Source: Mycolicibacterium flavescens (lineage in GTDB: Bacteria; Actinomycetota; Actinomycetes; Mycobacteriales; Mycobacteriaceae). From it: a DNA stretch of 64,000 nt. Shown here piece by piece: positions 1 to 8,650 of this stretch. The notes beneath the pieces were generated by a model. That model ran no database searches. It had not been told where the DNA came from and saw nothing but the letters and a program-made list of their open reading frames with translations. The stretch covers positions 1 through 64,000 of the forward strand of contig NZ_MIHA01000020.1 of NCBI RefSeq assembly GCF_001722335.1, in the 5' to 3' direction. The position numbers and the translations under genes were made by a program. Position 1 is the first letter of the stretch. Every line of letters starts with the position of its first letter.

Positions 1-105
1 ACGACTCTCATCCGAGAACTGACCGCCGACCCCACGCGCTACCACCAGCGCTGTGAATCCAACACCCGGACCTATCGCATCCGCGAGCCAAAACCGGCAC
101 CATAG
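1..105 (+). CDS. Transposase, C-terminal 34 residues only (IS481 family, probable)
   Basis: Reading frame 1 from the window edge gives 34 codons ending at TAG (103-105). The peptide contains LIRELTADPTRYHQ, which resembles the conserved C-terminal tail (LIRELT-DP-R) of IS481/IS3-like DDE transposases. The catalytic DDE core would lie to the left of the window. It has the high-GC codon use of its surroundings. The residual peptide carries no catalytic residues, so activity cannot be assessed. Confidence 0.6.
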   Translation, partial: TTLIRELTADPTRYHQRCESNTRTYRIREPKPAP

Positions 106-152
106 GTGTCAGCGATGTCCCGAGACAAAAGTGTCAGCGATGTCCCGAGACA
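106..152. repeat. Two direct 22-base copies at the IS end
   Basis: GTGTCAGCGATGTCCCGAGA plus CA occurs at 106-127 and again, identically, at 131-152, separated by AAA. One copy is probably the outer terminal inverted repeat and the other an internal transposase-binding copy. Which one is the true boundary cannot be decided without the left end. Confidence 0.75.
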
Positions 153-187
153 CCACATTGCGCTGGGCGCCACCAACTACGCCGAAA

Positions 188-724
188 TCACTTGTTGCGG
201 GCCGCGTCCGCCAGTTGGGTGAGGCCGAAGTCGCAGTCGTCGGGCAGCTTGTCCAGCGGCCACCACCGCAGATCCAGCGACTCGTCGCTGACGACGATCT
301 CGGCACCCGCGGGTGCGCGCACGACGAACTGCAGGTCGAGATGGCGCGTCGGCACACCCAGCGAACACGTCACCGGATGTACATGCAGGGCCGCGGGTTC
401 CGGGTCGATCGTCAGCCCCTCGATGCCGGACTCCTCGGTGGCTTCCCGCAGCGCGGCCGCGACGATATCGGGGTCCTCGGGCTCACAGTGCCCGCCGAGT
501 TGCAGCCAGCGGCCGAAGCGCGGGTGCAGGGTCAGCAGCGCGTGGGTTCCGTTGTGGTCCAGCACAAGTGCCGACCCGGTGACGTGCCCGGGCGCACACG
601 AGCGCAGGCATCCGTCGGGCCGGGCCGCCAGGAACGCCAGCACCGCGTGGCGCAGCGAGTCCTGGGCGGGATCGGGGGCCTGCCAGCGGGTCAGCGTGTC
701 GACGGCCGAGGCGTGCAAACTCAT
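188..724 (-). CDS. NUDIX hydrolase
   Basis: A 178-residue NUDIX-fold hydrolase that would cleave a nucleoside-diphosphate-linked substrate; the substrate cannot be read from the sequence. The NUDIX box is visible at about residues 77-101: GGHCEPED, then REATEESG with the metal-binding glutamates. The spacing before REATEESG is one or two residues longer than the textbook motif, as in a common actinobacterial subfamily. The start is the ATG at 724, which overlaps the fbiB stop (ATGA), so it is translationally coupled as the third gene of fbiA-fbiB-nudix. The position suggests a role linked to F420 or its GTP/PEP-derived intermediates, but that is only inferred from location. Its 3' end lies 35 bases from the IS element. 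Confidence 0.85.
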   Translation of the reverse strand: MSLHASAVDTLTRWQAPDPAQDSLRHAVLAFLAARPDGCLRSCAPGHVTGSALVLDHNGTHALLTLHPRFGRWLQLGGHCEPEDPDIVAAALREATEESGIEGLTIDPEPAALHVHPVTCSLGVPTRHLDLQFVVRAPAGAEIVVSDESLDLRWWPLDKLPDDCDFGLTQLADAARNK

Positions 725-2064
725 CTGCGCACCAGAAGATCGTCTGTCGGCGCCGGCTCGCGGGGGCCCGACCCCTCTTCGGGATAACCGATCGCGATGG
801 CGCCCAACGGCTCCCAGTCGGCCGGCAGCTCCAGTTCGGCGCGCACCTCGTCGGCGGCGAAGATCGTCGACCCGATCCAGCAGCTGCCGACATCGCGGAC
901 CGCCAGCGCGACGAGCAACCCCTGCACCGCGGCGCCGGCCGCAACCGTGAACATCGTGTGCTCGGCGGCGGTGCGTTGGGCGTCGGGATAGGTGTGCGCA
1001 CCGTCGGGCACCAGGAACGGGATCACGACTTCGGGTGCGTCGTAGAGGATCTGGCCGCGCTGCACACGGCGCTCGACGGCGTCGGCGGGCTTGCCGTCGC
1101 CGGTCAGGTCGGCACGCCACTTGGCTTTCATCCGGTCCAGCAGTGTGACGCGCCGGTCGCGGTCCTGCAGCCACACGAAGCGCACCGGCCGGGTGTGGTG
1201 CGGCGCCGGCGCGGTGAGCGCTTCGGCGACAGCGGCTTCCACGAGCTCGGGGGCGACGGGTTCGGGGGAGAAGCGACGCACCGAGCGGCGCAGCAGCTGG
1301 GCCTGGCGTCGGCCGAGCGCGATGGCCTCCTCGGTGCCCAGCCAGAACAGGTCCTCCTCGCCGGCGCGCACCAACCGGTGGGCGGTGGACCCGTCGTCGG
1401 GCAGCTGCAGCCCGCGCACCACCGCGACCGGGATGTCGGTCAGTTTGCCTTTCACCAGGTCTGCGGCGGCGGCGATCTCGTCGGCGACGGCGATCTCGGT
1501 GACGATCAGCTCGTTACCGTGCCGGTCCACCGAACCGCCGTAGCCGTGCAGCACGGTCAGGCCGGCCGAGCCGATCGCCACGTCGGTCTGCCCGTTGCGC
1601 CACGCCCGGCCCATCGTGTCGGTGACGACGACGCCGACGGTCACCCCGAGCCGCTCGCGCAGGGCGCGGCGCAGCGCCGCGGCGCTGCCATCGGGATCCC
1701 GTGGCAGCAGCGCGAGTTCGGCCGAGTCCACGTTGGACCCGTCGACGCCCGCGGCGGCCTGCACCAGCCCGATCGCGTTCTCGGTGATCAGCGTGCGCCC
1801 CTTACGGGCCAGCACCCGCACCGCCTCGGCGTCGATGAGCCTGCGGCGCAGGGCGTCGCGTTCGTCGGGATCCAGGGGGGCGTCGACGATCCGGCCCTCG
1901 CACTTGGACACCACCTTGCTGGTGACCACGACAACGTCGTTGTCGCGCAACCACGGTGCGGCGGTCGCGATCGCGGCGGCGAGATCGTCGCCGGGACGGA
2001 ACTCGGGAAGGCCGGGGACGGGGAGGAGTTCGACGGCGGCCGCGGAGCCATGCTCGGTTGTCAC
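721..2064 (-). CDS. fbiB: FbiB: F420 glutamate ligase / dehydro-F420-0 reductase
   Basis: Bifunctional enzyme finishing coenzyme F420: the N-terminal CofE-type domain (about residues 10-245) adds glutamates by gamma linkage using GTP, and the C-terminal FMN-binding nitroreductase-like domain (about 255-447) reduces dehydro-F420-0. Visible landmarks are [14 protein letters not shown] near residue 50, [18 protein letters not shown] near 149, and [10 protein letters not shown] at the opening of the nitroreductase domain. At 447 residues it matches the mycobacterial two-domain form. I start at GTG 2064 because it overlaps the fbiA stop by four bases (GTGA); longer frames upstream lie wholly inside fbiA and have arginine-rich shadow composition. 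Cytoplasmic, cotranscribed after fbiA. Confidence 0.95.
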   Translation of the reverse strand: MTTEHGSAAAVELLPVPGLPEFRPGDDLAAAIATAAPWLRDNDVVVVTSKVVSKCEGRIVDAPLDPDERDALRRRLIDAEAVRVLARKGRTLITENAIGLVQAAAGVDGSNVDSAELALLPRDPDGSAAALRRALRERLGVTVGVVVTDTMGRAWRNGQTDVAIGSAGLTVLHGYGGSVDRHGNELIVTEIAVADEIAAAADLVKGKLTDIPVAVVRGLQLPDDGSTAHRLVRAGEEDLFWLGTEEAIALGRRQAQLLRRSVRRFSPEPVAPELVEAAVAEALTAPAPHHTRPVRFVWLQDRDRRVTLLDRMKAKWRADLTGDGKPADAVERRVQRGQILYDAPEVVIPFLVPDGAHTYPDAQRTAAEHTMFTVAAGAAVQGLLVALAVRDVGSCWIGSTIFAADEVRAELELPADWEPLGAIAIGYPEEGSGPREPAPTDDLLVRR

Positions 2065-3080
2065 GGTTTGACGCCGGCCAGATCGAGTCCGGCGCGCACC
2101 ATTTCGGCGGTCGCGGCGGGTTCGGTCATCAGCAGCGGCACCGAACGGACCTCGACGCCGTCGATGTCGGCGGAGTCGCCCTCGTGTACCAGCCAGCCGT
2201 CGAGGATCCCGACGCCGGACCGTGCGCCGTAGTGCCTGCCGACCGCCTCCGACGTGCTGTCCACCCCGATCACCGACAGGCATTCATCGGCCATGCCGCG
2301 CAACGGCTTTCCGCCGATGATGGGGGAGTAGCCGATCACCGGGGCGGCGGTGGAGCGCAGCGCCCCGCGAATACCGGGCACGGCCAGGATGGCGCCGACG
2401 CTGACCACCGGGTTCGACGGTGCCAGCAGCACGACGTCGGCGGTCTCGATCGCCTCGGTCACGCCCGGTCCGGCGGTGGCGTTGTCGGCGCCGACGAACG
2501 CGAAACTGTGGGTCGGCACCTTCGCGCGGTGGCGCACCCACCACTCCTGGAAGTGGATCGCGTGTTTCTCGCCGGCGTGCTCACCCGGTCCGGGATCGGT
2601 GATCACGACGTGCGTTTCGCTGCGGTCGTCGGTGGCGGGCAGCAACCGGGCGCCGGGGGACCACCGTTTGCACAGCGCCTCGGTGACCTGGGAGAGCGGA
2701 TAGCCCGCGCGCAGCATCTGACTGCGCACGAGATGGGTGGCCAGATCGCGGTCGCCGAGGCCGAACCAGTCCGGCTGGACGCCGTAGGCGGCGAGTTCCT
2801 CCTTGGCGTGCCAGGTTTCGTTGCGGTGGCCCCACCCGCGGTCGGGGTCGATACCGCCGCCGAGGGTGTACATGCAGGTGTCGAGGTCGGGGCAGATCCG
2901 CACCCCGAACATCCAGGCGTCGTCACCGACATTCACCACTGCGGTAAGTTCATGCGCATCAGTAACATCAGTAACAGCAGCATCACGAGTGACACCGAAT
3001 TGCCCCAGCCCCAGCAGATGTTGGACACCGAGCAGGAACCGGGCGCCGCCGACGCCCCCGACCAGAACTGTGACCTTCAC
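2061..3080 (-). CDS. fbiA: FbiA: 2-phospho-L-lactate / PEP transferase of F420 synthesis
   Basis: Transfers the activated three-carbon phospho-acid (phosphoenolpyruvate in mycobacteria) from its guanylylated form onto the deazaflavin Fo, giving dehydro-F420-0. The 339-residue protein opens with [18 protein letters not shown], the glycine-rich nucleotide-binding loop of the CofD family, and contains [19 protein letters not shown], also family-typical. Start chosen at GTG 3080 because the conserved N-terminus begins exactly there; it reads as fMet-Lys-Val. The last base of its stop is shared with the fbiB GTG. Residues around 45-52 carry a VTDVTD doublet from a 9-base tandem duplication not typical of the family. 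Confidence 0.95.
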   Translation of the reverse strand: MKVTVLVGGVGGARFLLGVQHLLGLGQFGVTRDAAVTDVTDAHELTAVVNVGDDAWMFGVRICPDLDTCMYTLGGGIDPDRGWGHRNETWHAKEELAAYGVQPDWFGLGDRDLATHLVRSQMLRAGYPLSQVTEALCKRWSPGARLLPATDDRSETHVVITDPGPGEHAGEKHAIHFQEWWVRHRAKVPTHSFAFVGADNATAGPGVTEAIETADVVLLAPSNPVVSVGAILAVPGIRGALRSTAAPVIGYSPIIGGKPLRGMADECLSVIGVDSTSEAVGRHYGARSGVGILDGWLVHEGDSADIDGVEVRSVPLLMTEPAATAEMVRAGLDLAGVKP

Positions 3081-3384
3081 AGCGACCGAGCGTAGGCCGT
3101 TGACGGGGAATCGGTTCGCGCAGGAGCACCGCCGGCCGGCGGTTGTGACGGACACGCCGAAGCGCGACTCGCCGGAATTGGGTCACGGAATGGTATGAAT
3201 TCCTGTTCTAGCGCTTGACCGGGACAGCTAACGCGTGTGTAATCACACCAGTGTCATTTCCCGGTAGGCCATCCGGTTCCGGTGCCGCAGACCGAGATTC
3301 GATCACTTGTTCGAATTGGAGGGGTCGCACGCCTCGGCGTGTGGCTGCATAGGGGATCAACGAGACCAGGTGAGGAGGCGGAAG
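3081..3384. other. Divergent fbiA / whiB2 intergenic region
   Basis: A 304-base gap between the divergently transcribed fbiA and whiB2, markedly more AT-rich than the genes. It contains the whiB2 promoter and operator-like inverted repeat listed separately (3215-3248) and the whiB2 Shine-Dalgarno AGGAGG at 3373-3378. I could not identify a convincing fbiA promoter, and see no small gene in it. Confidence 0.6.
3215..3248 (+). promoter_or_regulatory. Putative whiB2 promoter with overlapping inverted repeat
   Basis: TTGACC at 3215-3220, a 17-base spacer and TGTAAT at 3238-3243 form a good sigma-A-type promoter about 140 bases upstream of whiB2. The -10 element is overlapped by the inverted repeat GTGTG-TAAT-CACAC (3235-3248), an arrangement expected for a repressor or redox/WhiB-type regulator acting at the promoter. 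Which protein binds is unknown. Confidence 0.55.
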
Positions 3385-3780
3385 ATGTCTTTTGAGCAAG
3401 GCGATTTCGATCGTGTTGTCCCGTTCGACAACCGATTTTTCGGCTCAGTAGACAACGCGCCGCACACCAATTCCGGACCGGCACCGGTTGAGACGCCGCA
3501 GCGTCCCCAGTTAAGTCTGGTGCCAGATCCGATTGATGTGACGACAGCACTGACACCCGAAGACGACTTGTGGCAGGAACGCGCGCTGTGCGCGCAGACC
3601 GACCCCGAGGCCTTCTTCCCGGAAAAGGGTGGCTCGACGCGCGAAGCCAAGCGGATCTGCCAGGGCTGCGAGGTGCGCGACGCGTGCCTGGAGTACGCGC
3701 TGGCGCATGACGAGCGCTTCGGCATCTGGGGCGGGCTCTCCGAGCGTGAGCGCCGCCGCCTCAAGCGCGGGATCATCTGA
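3385..3780 (+). CDS. whiB2: WhiB2 (WhmD) iron-sulfur regulator
   Basis: A 131-residue WhiB-family transcription factor; in mycobacteria WhiB2/WhmD is essential and needed for septation and cell division. The four cluster cysteines are C69, C92, C95 and C101 (C-x22-C-x2-C-x5-C), followed by the GIWGG turn (113-117) and the basic C-terminus RERRRLKRGII that contacts DNA and sigma. The N-terminal 60 residues are the variable, Asp/Pro-rich part. Start at ATG 3385: a perfect AGGAGG lies 6 bases upstream and the MSFE-GDFDRVV N-terminus is that of WhmD. Monocistronic; convergent with the next gene. Confidence 0.96.
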   Translation: MSFEQGDFDRVVPFDNRFFGSVDNAPHTNSGPAPVETPQRPQLSLVPDPIDVTTALTPEDDLWQERALCAQTDPEAFFPEKGGSTREAKRICQGCEVRDACLEYALAHDERFGIWGGLSERERRRLKRGII

Positions 3781-3783
3781 GCC

Positions 3784-3804
3784 CGCGCGGCACCGCGCCG
3801 CGCG
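3784..3804. terminator. Hairpin between convergent genes
   Basis: Perfect 8-bp stem CGCGCGGC / GCCGCGCG with a 5-base loop, lying in the 26-base gap between whiB2 and the convergent gene. No U-tract follows, as usual for mycobacterial hairpin terminators. It could serve both strands. Confidence 0.6.
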
Positions 3805-3806
3805 CT

Positions 3807-4271
3807 TCAGTCGTCGTCGATCGTCGGGTCGATGACCGACGGTTCCACGCCCAGATAGGTGGCCACCTGAGCCACCAGAATCTCATGCAGCAGGTCCTCG
3901 AGTTCGGCGGTGTCCTTGGCTCGCCGCTCGATCGGCTTGCGAAACAACACAATTCGCGCCCGCGTGGCGTTTCCGCGGACATCGACCCCGGCCGGGATGA
4001 GCCGGGCCAGCGCGATCGGCCCGTCGGCGATCACCTCCGGCGGCCACTGCACACTGTCGGGGTCTTTCGGCGCGAGGCGCGGGATCTCGTCGACCGCCAC
4101 ATCGAGGGCCGACAACCGGTCGTGCCAACGTTGCTCGATCGGCTCGTAGGCCTCCAGCACCGCCATGTCGAAGCGCTCCGCGCGGCTGCGCCACCCCGGG
4201 ACCGTCGGCGGCAGCAGCGGCCCCCGCATCTCACGCCCGCGGCGCGAGCGCAGGTATCCCCGCTTGGCCAC
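3807..4271 (-). CDS. Metallopeptidase-family-like protein with degenerate active site (Rv3259 type)
   Basis: A 154-residue protein equivalent by position to Rv3259. The fold family is the small zincin-like metallopeptidases, which carry HExxHxxG near the C-terminus. Here the matching segment is LLHEILVAQVATYLG (127-141): H129 and E130 remain, but the second histidine position is V133 and the downstream ligand is absent, so it is unlikely to bind catalytic zinc. The N-terminus is basic (KRGYLRSRRGREMRGP) and the C-terminus acidic (PTIDDD). Function unknown; probably a structural or regulatory derivative. ATG at 4271; convergent with whiB2 and divergent from the DUF3499 gene. Confidence 0.8.
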   Translation of the reverse strand: MAKRGYLRSRRGREMRGPLLPPTVPGWRSRAERFDMAVLEAYEPIEQRWHDRLSALDVAVDEIPRLAPKDPDSVQWPPEVIADGPIALARLIPAGVDVRGNATRARIVLFRKPIERRAKDTAELEDLLHEILVAQVATYLGVEPSVIDPTIDDD

Positions 4272-4389
4272 CGGTCGCGTGCTCCTCTCGTGGGCCGATC
4301 ATCGCCGATCGTAACGGTTGGAGATCGGCCGTCCGGTGGCTGCGCGTGTCCGGCACCGTGCGGCGTGCGGCCACGATAGATTCTCGGCT

Positions 4390-4809
4390 GTGAATGTTCC
4401 CCGTCGCTGCTGCCGGCCCGGGTGTCCGCACTATGCGGTCGCGACGCTGACCTTTGTGTACGCGGACTCGACGGCAGTCGTCGGCCCACTGGCCACGGTC
4501 GCCGAACCCCACTCGTGGGATCTGTGCGTACTGCACGCCGGGCGCGTCACCGCGCCGCGCGGTTGGGAACTCGTGCGCCACGCCGGCCCGCTGCCGTCGC
4601 ATCCCGACGAGGACGACCTCGTCGCACTCGCCGACGCGGTGCGCGAGGGCCGCGATGTGGCGCCCCCCGTCAACGGGGTGGTGGCCGGATTCTCCGATCC
4701 CGCCACCGGCGCGTCCGGCGGTGCGCTGATGGCCCCGCCGGCCCGACGCCCGGACTCCACCGGCCGCCGCCGCGGGCATTTGCGGGTACTGCCCGATCCC
4801 ACCGACTAG
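4390..4809 (+). CDS. DUF3499 family protein (Rv3258c type)
   Basis: Small cytoplasmic protein of 139 residues, found widely in actinobacteria beside manB. It begins VNVPRRCCRPGCPHYAVATL, with closely spaced cysteines (C7, C8, C12) and another in WDLCVLHAG, suggesting a small zinc or cluster-binding fold; no ligand has been demonstrated from this sequence. The C-terminal third is Pro/Arg-rich and probably disordered. GTG at 4390 is chosen because the conserved CRPGC motif follows directly. It lies 84 bases upstream of manB on the same strand and may share its transcript. Biochemical role unknown. Confidence 0.8.
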   Translation: MNVPRRCCRPGCPHYAVATLTFVYADSTAVVGPLATVAEPHSWDLCVLHAGRVTAPRGWELVRHAGPLPSHPDEDDLVALADAVREGRDVAPPVNGVVAGFSDPATGASGGALMAPPARRPDSTGRRRGHLRVLPDPTD

Positions 4810-4893
4810 CCGCGCACTATAGGGGCCGTGAACGTCTGCCCGGGCGGCTAGGCTGGCGCCAGCAGTTGTCCACATCACAAGGAGATCTGATCC

Positions 4894-6318
4894 GTGCGCT
4901 CTTCGCGCAAGCCCTCATCGCCGTCTCGGCCCGCCGCGGCAGTTCATCGCGTCATCAAGGCCTATGACGTCCGCGGCTTGGTCGGCGAGGAACTCGACGA
5001 AGGGTTCGTCGCCGACGTCGGTGCGGCCTTCGCCCGACTGGTCCGCGACGGCGCCACCCAGATCGCGGTCGGCTACGACATGCGGGAGAGTTCGCCGGCG
5101 CTGGCCGCGGCCTTCGCCGAGGGCGTCAACGCGCAGGGCCTCGACGTCGTACGGATCGGGTTGGCCTCGACCGACCAGCTGTACTTCGCCTCCGGGTTGA
5201 TGGACTGCCCCGGCGCGATGTTCACCGCCAGCCACAACCCGGCCGCCTACAACGGCATCAAGCTGTGCCGGGCCGGCGCCAAACCCGTCGGCAAGGACAC
5301 CGGGCTGTCGGTGATCGCGGAGGAGGTGATCGCCGGGGTGCCCGGCCACGACGGGGCGCGCGGATCGGTCAGCGACCGCGACGTGCTCGCCGACTACGGC
5401 GAGTTCCTGCGCTCGCTGGTCAGCCTGCCCGGGCTGCGGCCGATGAAGGTCGCCGTCGACGCCGGCAACGGGATGGCCGGCCACACCACGCCCGCGGTAC
5501 TCGGTCCGGTCGAGTCGATCACGTTGGCGCCGCTGTTCTTCGAACTCGACGGCACCTTCCCCAACCACGAGGCCAATCCGCTCGAGCCGGCGAACCTGGT
5601 CGATCTCCAGAATCATGTCCTGGCCACCGGGGCCGACATCGGGCTGGCCTTCGACGGCGACGCCGACCGGTGTTTCGTCGTCGACGAGAACGGGCATCCC
5701 GTGTCGCCGTCCGCGGTGACCGCCTTGGTCGCCGCGCGCGAACTGGGCAGGGAGATCGGCGCGACCGTGATTCACAACCTGATCACTTCCCGGGCGGTCC
5801 CGGAGTTGGTGACCGAACGGGGTGGCACCCCGGTGCGCAGCCGCGTCGGCCACTCCTACATCAAGGGGTTGATGGCCGACACCGGCGCGATCTTCGGCGG
5901 TGAGCATTCCGCGCACTACTACTTCCGCGACTTCTGGGGTGCCGACTCCGGCATGCTGGCGGCGCTGCACGTGCTGGCCGCGCTCGGCGAGCAGGACCGC
6001 CCGCTCTCGGAGCTGATGGCCGACTACCAGCGCTACGAGGCCTCCGGCGAGATCAACTTCACCGTCGCCGAAGCCCAGGCCTGCGTGGACGACGTGCTCA
6101 AGGCCTTCGGCGCGCGGATCAACGCGCTCGACCACCTCGACGGGGTCACCGTCGACCTCGGCGACGGCGCCTGGTTCAACCTGCGCATGTCCAACACCGA
6201 ACCGCTGCTGCGGCTCAACGTCGAGGCACGCACCACCGAAGAGGTCGACGAAATCGTCGGGCGGGTGTCGGCGACGGTCGCGGCCAGGGGCCCGGCGCGC
6301 GCCGAGGCGGCGCCGTGA
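4894..6318 (+). CDS. manB: Phosphomannomutase ManB (PmmA)
   Basis: Interconverts mannose-6-phosphate and mannose-1-phosphate, the step that leads to GDP-mannose for phosphatidyl-inositol mannosides, lipoarabinomannan and polyprenol-mannose. The 474-residue alpha-D-phosphohexomutase shows all four landmarks: the phosphoserine loop TASHNPAAYNG (S113), the Mg2+ loop DGDADRC (D254, D256, D258), the sugar loop GGEHSAHYYF (335-344) and the phosphate loop RMSNTEPLLRLN near the C-terminus. Start at GTG 4894, with AAGGAG 9-10 bases upstream. First of three same-strand genes ending in manA; its stop overlaps the next start (GTGA). Confidence 0.96.
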   Translation: MRSSRKPSSPSRPAAAVHRVIKAYDVRGLVGEELDEGFVADVGAAFARLVRDGATQIAVGYDMRESSPALAAAFAEGVNAQGLDVVRIGLASTDQLYFASGLMDCPGAMFTASHNPAAYNGIKLCRAGAKPVGKDTGLSVIAEEVIAGVPGHDGARGSVSDRDVLADYGEFLRSLVSLPGLRPMKVAVDAGNGMAGHTTPAVLGPVESITLAPLFFELDGTFPNHEANPLEPANLVDLQNHVLATGADIGLAFDGDADRCFVVDENGHPVSPSAVTALVAARELGREIGATVIHNLITSRAVPELVTERGGTPVRSRVGHSYIKGLMADTGAIFGGEHSAHYYFRDFWGADSGMLAALHVLAALGEQDRPLSELMADYQRYEASGEINFTVAEAQACVDDVLKAFGARINALDHLDGVTVDLGDGAWFNLRMSNTEPLLRLNVEARTTEEVDEIVGRVSATVAARGPARAEAAP

Positions 6319-7418
6319 ATGCCAGCCCAACCGCCGTGATCGACCTCGACGACACCGACGGTCTGCTCGACGCCGACCGCGAGGGTCTGCTGCGCGCGGC
6401 CGCGACCGCCGGTGCGCAGGTGCGGGCGACCGCCGCCGCGCTCGACGAAGGCGATCTGGAACCGCTTCGCGCCGACGGGCCGCCGCGCACCTTGATCTGG
6501 GTCGCCGGCCGCGGACCCGCGGAGACCGCGGGGTCGATGCTGGCCGCCGCGCTGGGTGGGTCGCTGGCCGCGCCGGTCGTCGTGGCGGCCGAGGCCCCGC
6601 CGTGGATCGGGCCGCTCGACGTGCTGGTGGTCGCCGGCGACGACCCGGGCGATCCCGTGCTGGTGAACGCGGCCGCGACCGGCGTGCGCCGCGGAGCCCG
6701 CGTGGTGGTGGCGGCGCCGTACGAGGGCCCGTTGCGTGACGTCGCGGCGGGCCGGTCGGTTCCGCTGCCGCCGCGGGTCTGGGTGCGCGACGACTTCGGG
6801 CTGGTGCGCTATCTGGCCGCCGGGCTGGCGGTGCTGCACGTCGTCGACCCCGGGATGCGGGTCGATCTGGCGGCACTGGCCGACCAACTCGACGCCGAGG
6901 CGCTGCGCAACAGCGCCGGGCGCGAGATGTTCACCAACCCTGCCAAGGCGCTGGCCGGGCAGATGGTCGACCGCGACGTCGTGCTGGCCGGTGACACCGC
7001 CGCCACCGCGGCGCTGGCCCGGCACTGCGCGACCGCGCTGCTGCGCATCGCCCACCGCACGGTCGCCGCGGTCGGCCTGGCCGACGCACTGGTGGCGGTG
7101 CGCGGCGGGTTGGGTGCGGCCTCACCGGCGGCGCGGGAAGATTCGATCTTCCACGACGAACAGATCGACGGGCCGCTGCCGCGGCAGGTGCGCACGTTCG
7201 TGTTGACCACCGAATCGGACCGGCCGTTGGTCGCGGCGCGCGTCGCCGACATGGCCGGCGTCGCTGTGCTCAGCGCCGAAGATGTGCCCGAACTCGCCGA
7301 TCAGGCCGGAGCGCCGGAGGCGCCGTCGACCGCGGCGGGCCGCCTCGAGCAGCAGTTGGCGTTGTTGGCCGTCCGGCTCGAGATGGCGGCTGTGTACCTG
7401 AAACTAGTGCGAGGTTAG
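6315..7418 (+). CDS. TobH-like SIS-domain protein (Rv3256c type)
   Basis: A 367-residue protein between manB and manA, equivalent to Rv3256c. It looks like a sugar-isomerase (SIS) fold: an N-terminal part with LIWVAGRGPAETAGSMLAAAL and VLVVAGDDPGDPVLVNAAATGVRRGARVVVAA, then a C-terminal half resembling the second SIS domain of bacterial phosphoglucose/phosphomannose isomerases. Similar proteins are annotated TobH. The context between the mutase and the ManA isomerase suggests a function in mannose or GDP-mannose metabolism, but no reaction is established. GTG start at 6315 overlaps the manB stop by four bases; manA begins 4 bases after its stop. Confidence 0.8.
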   Translation: MNASPTAVIDLDDTDGLLDADREGLLRAAATAGAQVRATAAALDEGDLEPLRADGPPRTLIWVAGRGPAETAGSMLAAALGGSLAAPVVVAAEAPPWIGPLDVLVVAGDDPGDPVLVNAAATGVRRGARVVVAAPYEGPLRDVAAGRSVPLPPRVWVRDDFGLVRYLAAGLAVLHVVDPGMRVDLAALADQLDAEALRNSAGREMFTNPAKALAGQMVDRDVVLAGDTAATAALARHCATALLRIAHRTVAAVGLADALVAVRGGLGAASPAAREDSIFHDEQIDGPLPRQVRTFVLTTESDRPLVAARVADMAGVAVLSAEDVPELADQAGAPEAPSTAAGRLEQQLALLAVRLEMAAVYLKLVRG

Positions 7419-7422
7419 CCGA

Positions 7423-8649
7423 GTGCACCTGCTACAAGGAGCGGTGCGGACCTATGCGTGGGGTTCGCGGACCGCGATCGCCGATTTCACCGGAAGGTCA
7501 AGTCCCACAGCACATCCGGAGGCCGAGCTGTGGTTCGGCGCCCATCCCGGGGATCCGGCGATGCTGGAGACCGAGGGCGGCAGGCGTTCGCTGCTCGACG
7601 CGCTGCGCGACGATCCGGAGGGCCAACTCGGAGCCGCGGTGTGCGCGCGGTTCGGCGAGACGCTGCCGTTTCTGGTCAAGGTGCTCGCCGCCGACGAACC
7701 GCTGTCGCTGCAGGCCCACCCCAGCGCCGAGCAGGCCGCCGAGGGGTTCGCGCGGGAGAACCAGCAGCAGATCCCGATATCGGCGCCCAACCGCAACTAC
7801 CGCGACCCGAGCCACAAACCCGAATTGATCGTGGCGCTCAACCAGTTCGAAGCGCTCGCCGGTTTCCGCCCCGTCGCGCGCACCATCGAGTTGATGCGCG
7901 CGCTCGCGGTCACCGACCTCGACCCGTTCGTCAACCTGCTGTCCGGGCAGCCCGACGCCGGTGGTCTGCGCGCGGTATTCACCACCTGGATCACCGCGCC
8001 GCAACCCGATCTCGACGTGCTGGTGCCCGCGGTGCTCGACGGCGCCATCAACTACGTACGGTCCGGGCACACCGAGTTCGAGTCGGAGGCCAAGACGGTG
8101 CTCGAACTCGGCGAACGGTATCCCGGCGACGCCGGTGTGCTCGCCTCGCTGCTGCTCAACCGGATCACCCTGGCCCCCGGTGAGGGCATCTACCTGCCGG
8201 CGGGAAACCTGCACGCCTACATCAACGGCGTCGGGGTGGAGGTGATGGCCAACTCGGACAACGTGTTACGCGGCGGGCTGACACCCAAGCACGTCGACGT
8301 GCCCGAGTTGCTCCGGGTGCTGGACTTCACGCCCGCCGCCGACGTCGTGGTCCGCTCGGAGGTCGTCGAGGACGGCATCGAGTCGGTCTACCCGACGCCG
8401 GCGCCCGAGTTCGCGGTGTCGGTGCTGCGCATCGACGGTGACCGGGTCGGCCACGAGATCGACGCGCCCACCCGCCACGACGGGCCGCAGATCCTGCTGT
8501 GCACCGAGGGATCGACCGTCGTGCACGCCAAGGGCGACACGGTCACGCTGCACAAGGGTTCGGCCGCCTGGGTTTCGGCCGACGACGGGCCGATCCGGTT
8601 GGCGGCGACCGAGCCCACGACGCTGTTCCGCAGCACGGTCGGCATCTGA
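7423..8649 (+). CDS. manA: Mannose-6-phosphate isomerase ManA
   Basis: Type I zinc-dependent phosphomannose isomerase (408 residues) linking fructose-6-phosphate to mannose-6-phosphate and feeding ManB. The metal-site segments are visible: LSLQAHPS (about residues 91-98), DPSHKPELIVAL with the H-K-P-E signature (about 127-138), and AGNLHAYINGVGVEVMANSD with the conserved histidine and arginine-containing NVLRGGLTPKHVD loop. GTG at 7423 gives the standard N-terminus LLQGAVRTYAWGSR. Third gene of the manB operon. Its stop is only one base from the stop of the convergent DUF808 gene, so the transcripts must overlap. Confidence 0.95.
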   Translation: MHLLQGAVRTYAWGSRTAIADFTGRSSPTAHPEAELWFGAHPGDPAMLETEGGRRSLLDALRDDPEGQLGAAVCARFGETLPFLVKVLAADEPLSLQAHPSAEQAAEGFARENQQQIPISAPNRNYRDPSHKPELIVALNQFEALAGFRPVARTIELMRALAVTDLDPFVNLLSGQPDAGGLRAVFTTWITAPQPDLDVLVPAVLDGAINYVRSGHTEFESEAKTVLELGERYPGDAGVLASLLLNRITLAPGEGIYLPAGNLHAYINGVGVEVMANSDNVLRGGLTPKHVDVPELLRVLDFTPAADVVVRSEVVEDGIESVYPTPAPEFAVSVLRIDGDRVGHEIDAPTRHDGPQILLCTEGSTVVHAKGDTVTLHKGSAAWVSADDGPIRLAATEPTTLFRSTVGI

Positions 8650-8650
8650 C

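Larger units (their letters stand above)
1..152 (+). mobile_element. Right end of an IS481-type insertion sequence
   Basis: The window opens inside an insertion sequence. The last codons of a transposase end at 105 and are followed at once by two direct copies of a 22-base terminal sequence (106-127 and 131-152). A transposase stop lying against the terminal repeat is the usual layout of compact IS elements, and terminal motifs of the type TGTCAGCGATGTC are typical of mycobacterial IS481 members. The left end lies outside the window, so length, target duplication and integrity cannot be judged. The family assignment rests on a short peptide and the terminal sequence. Confidence 0.65.
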
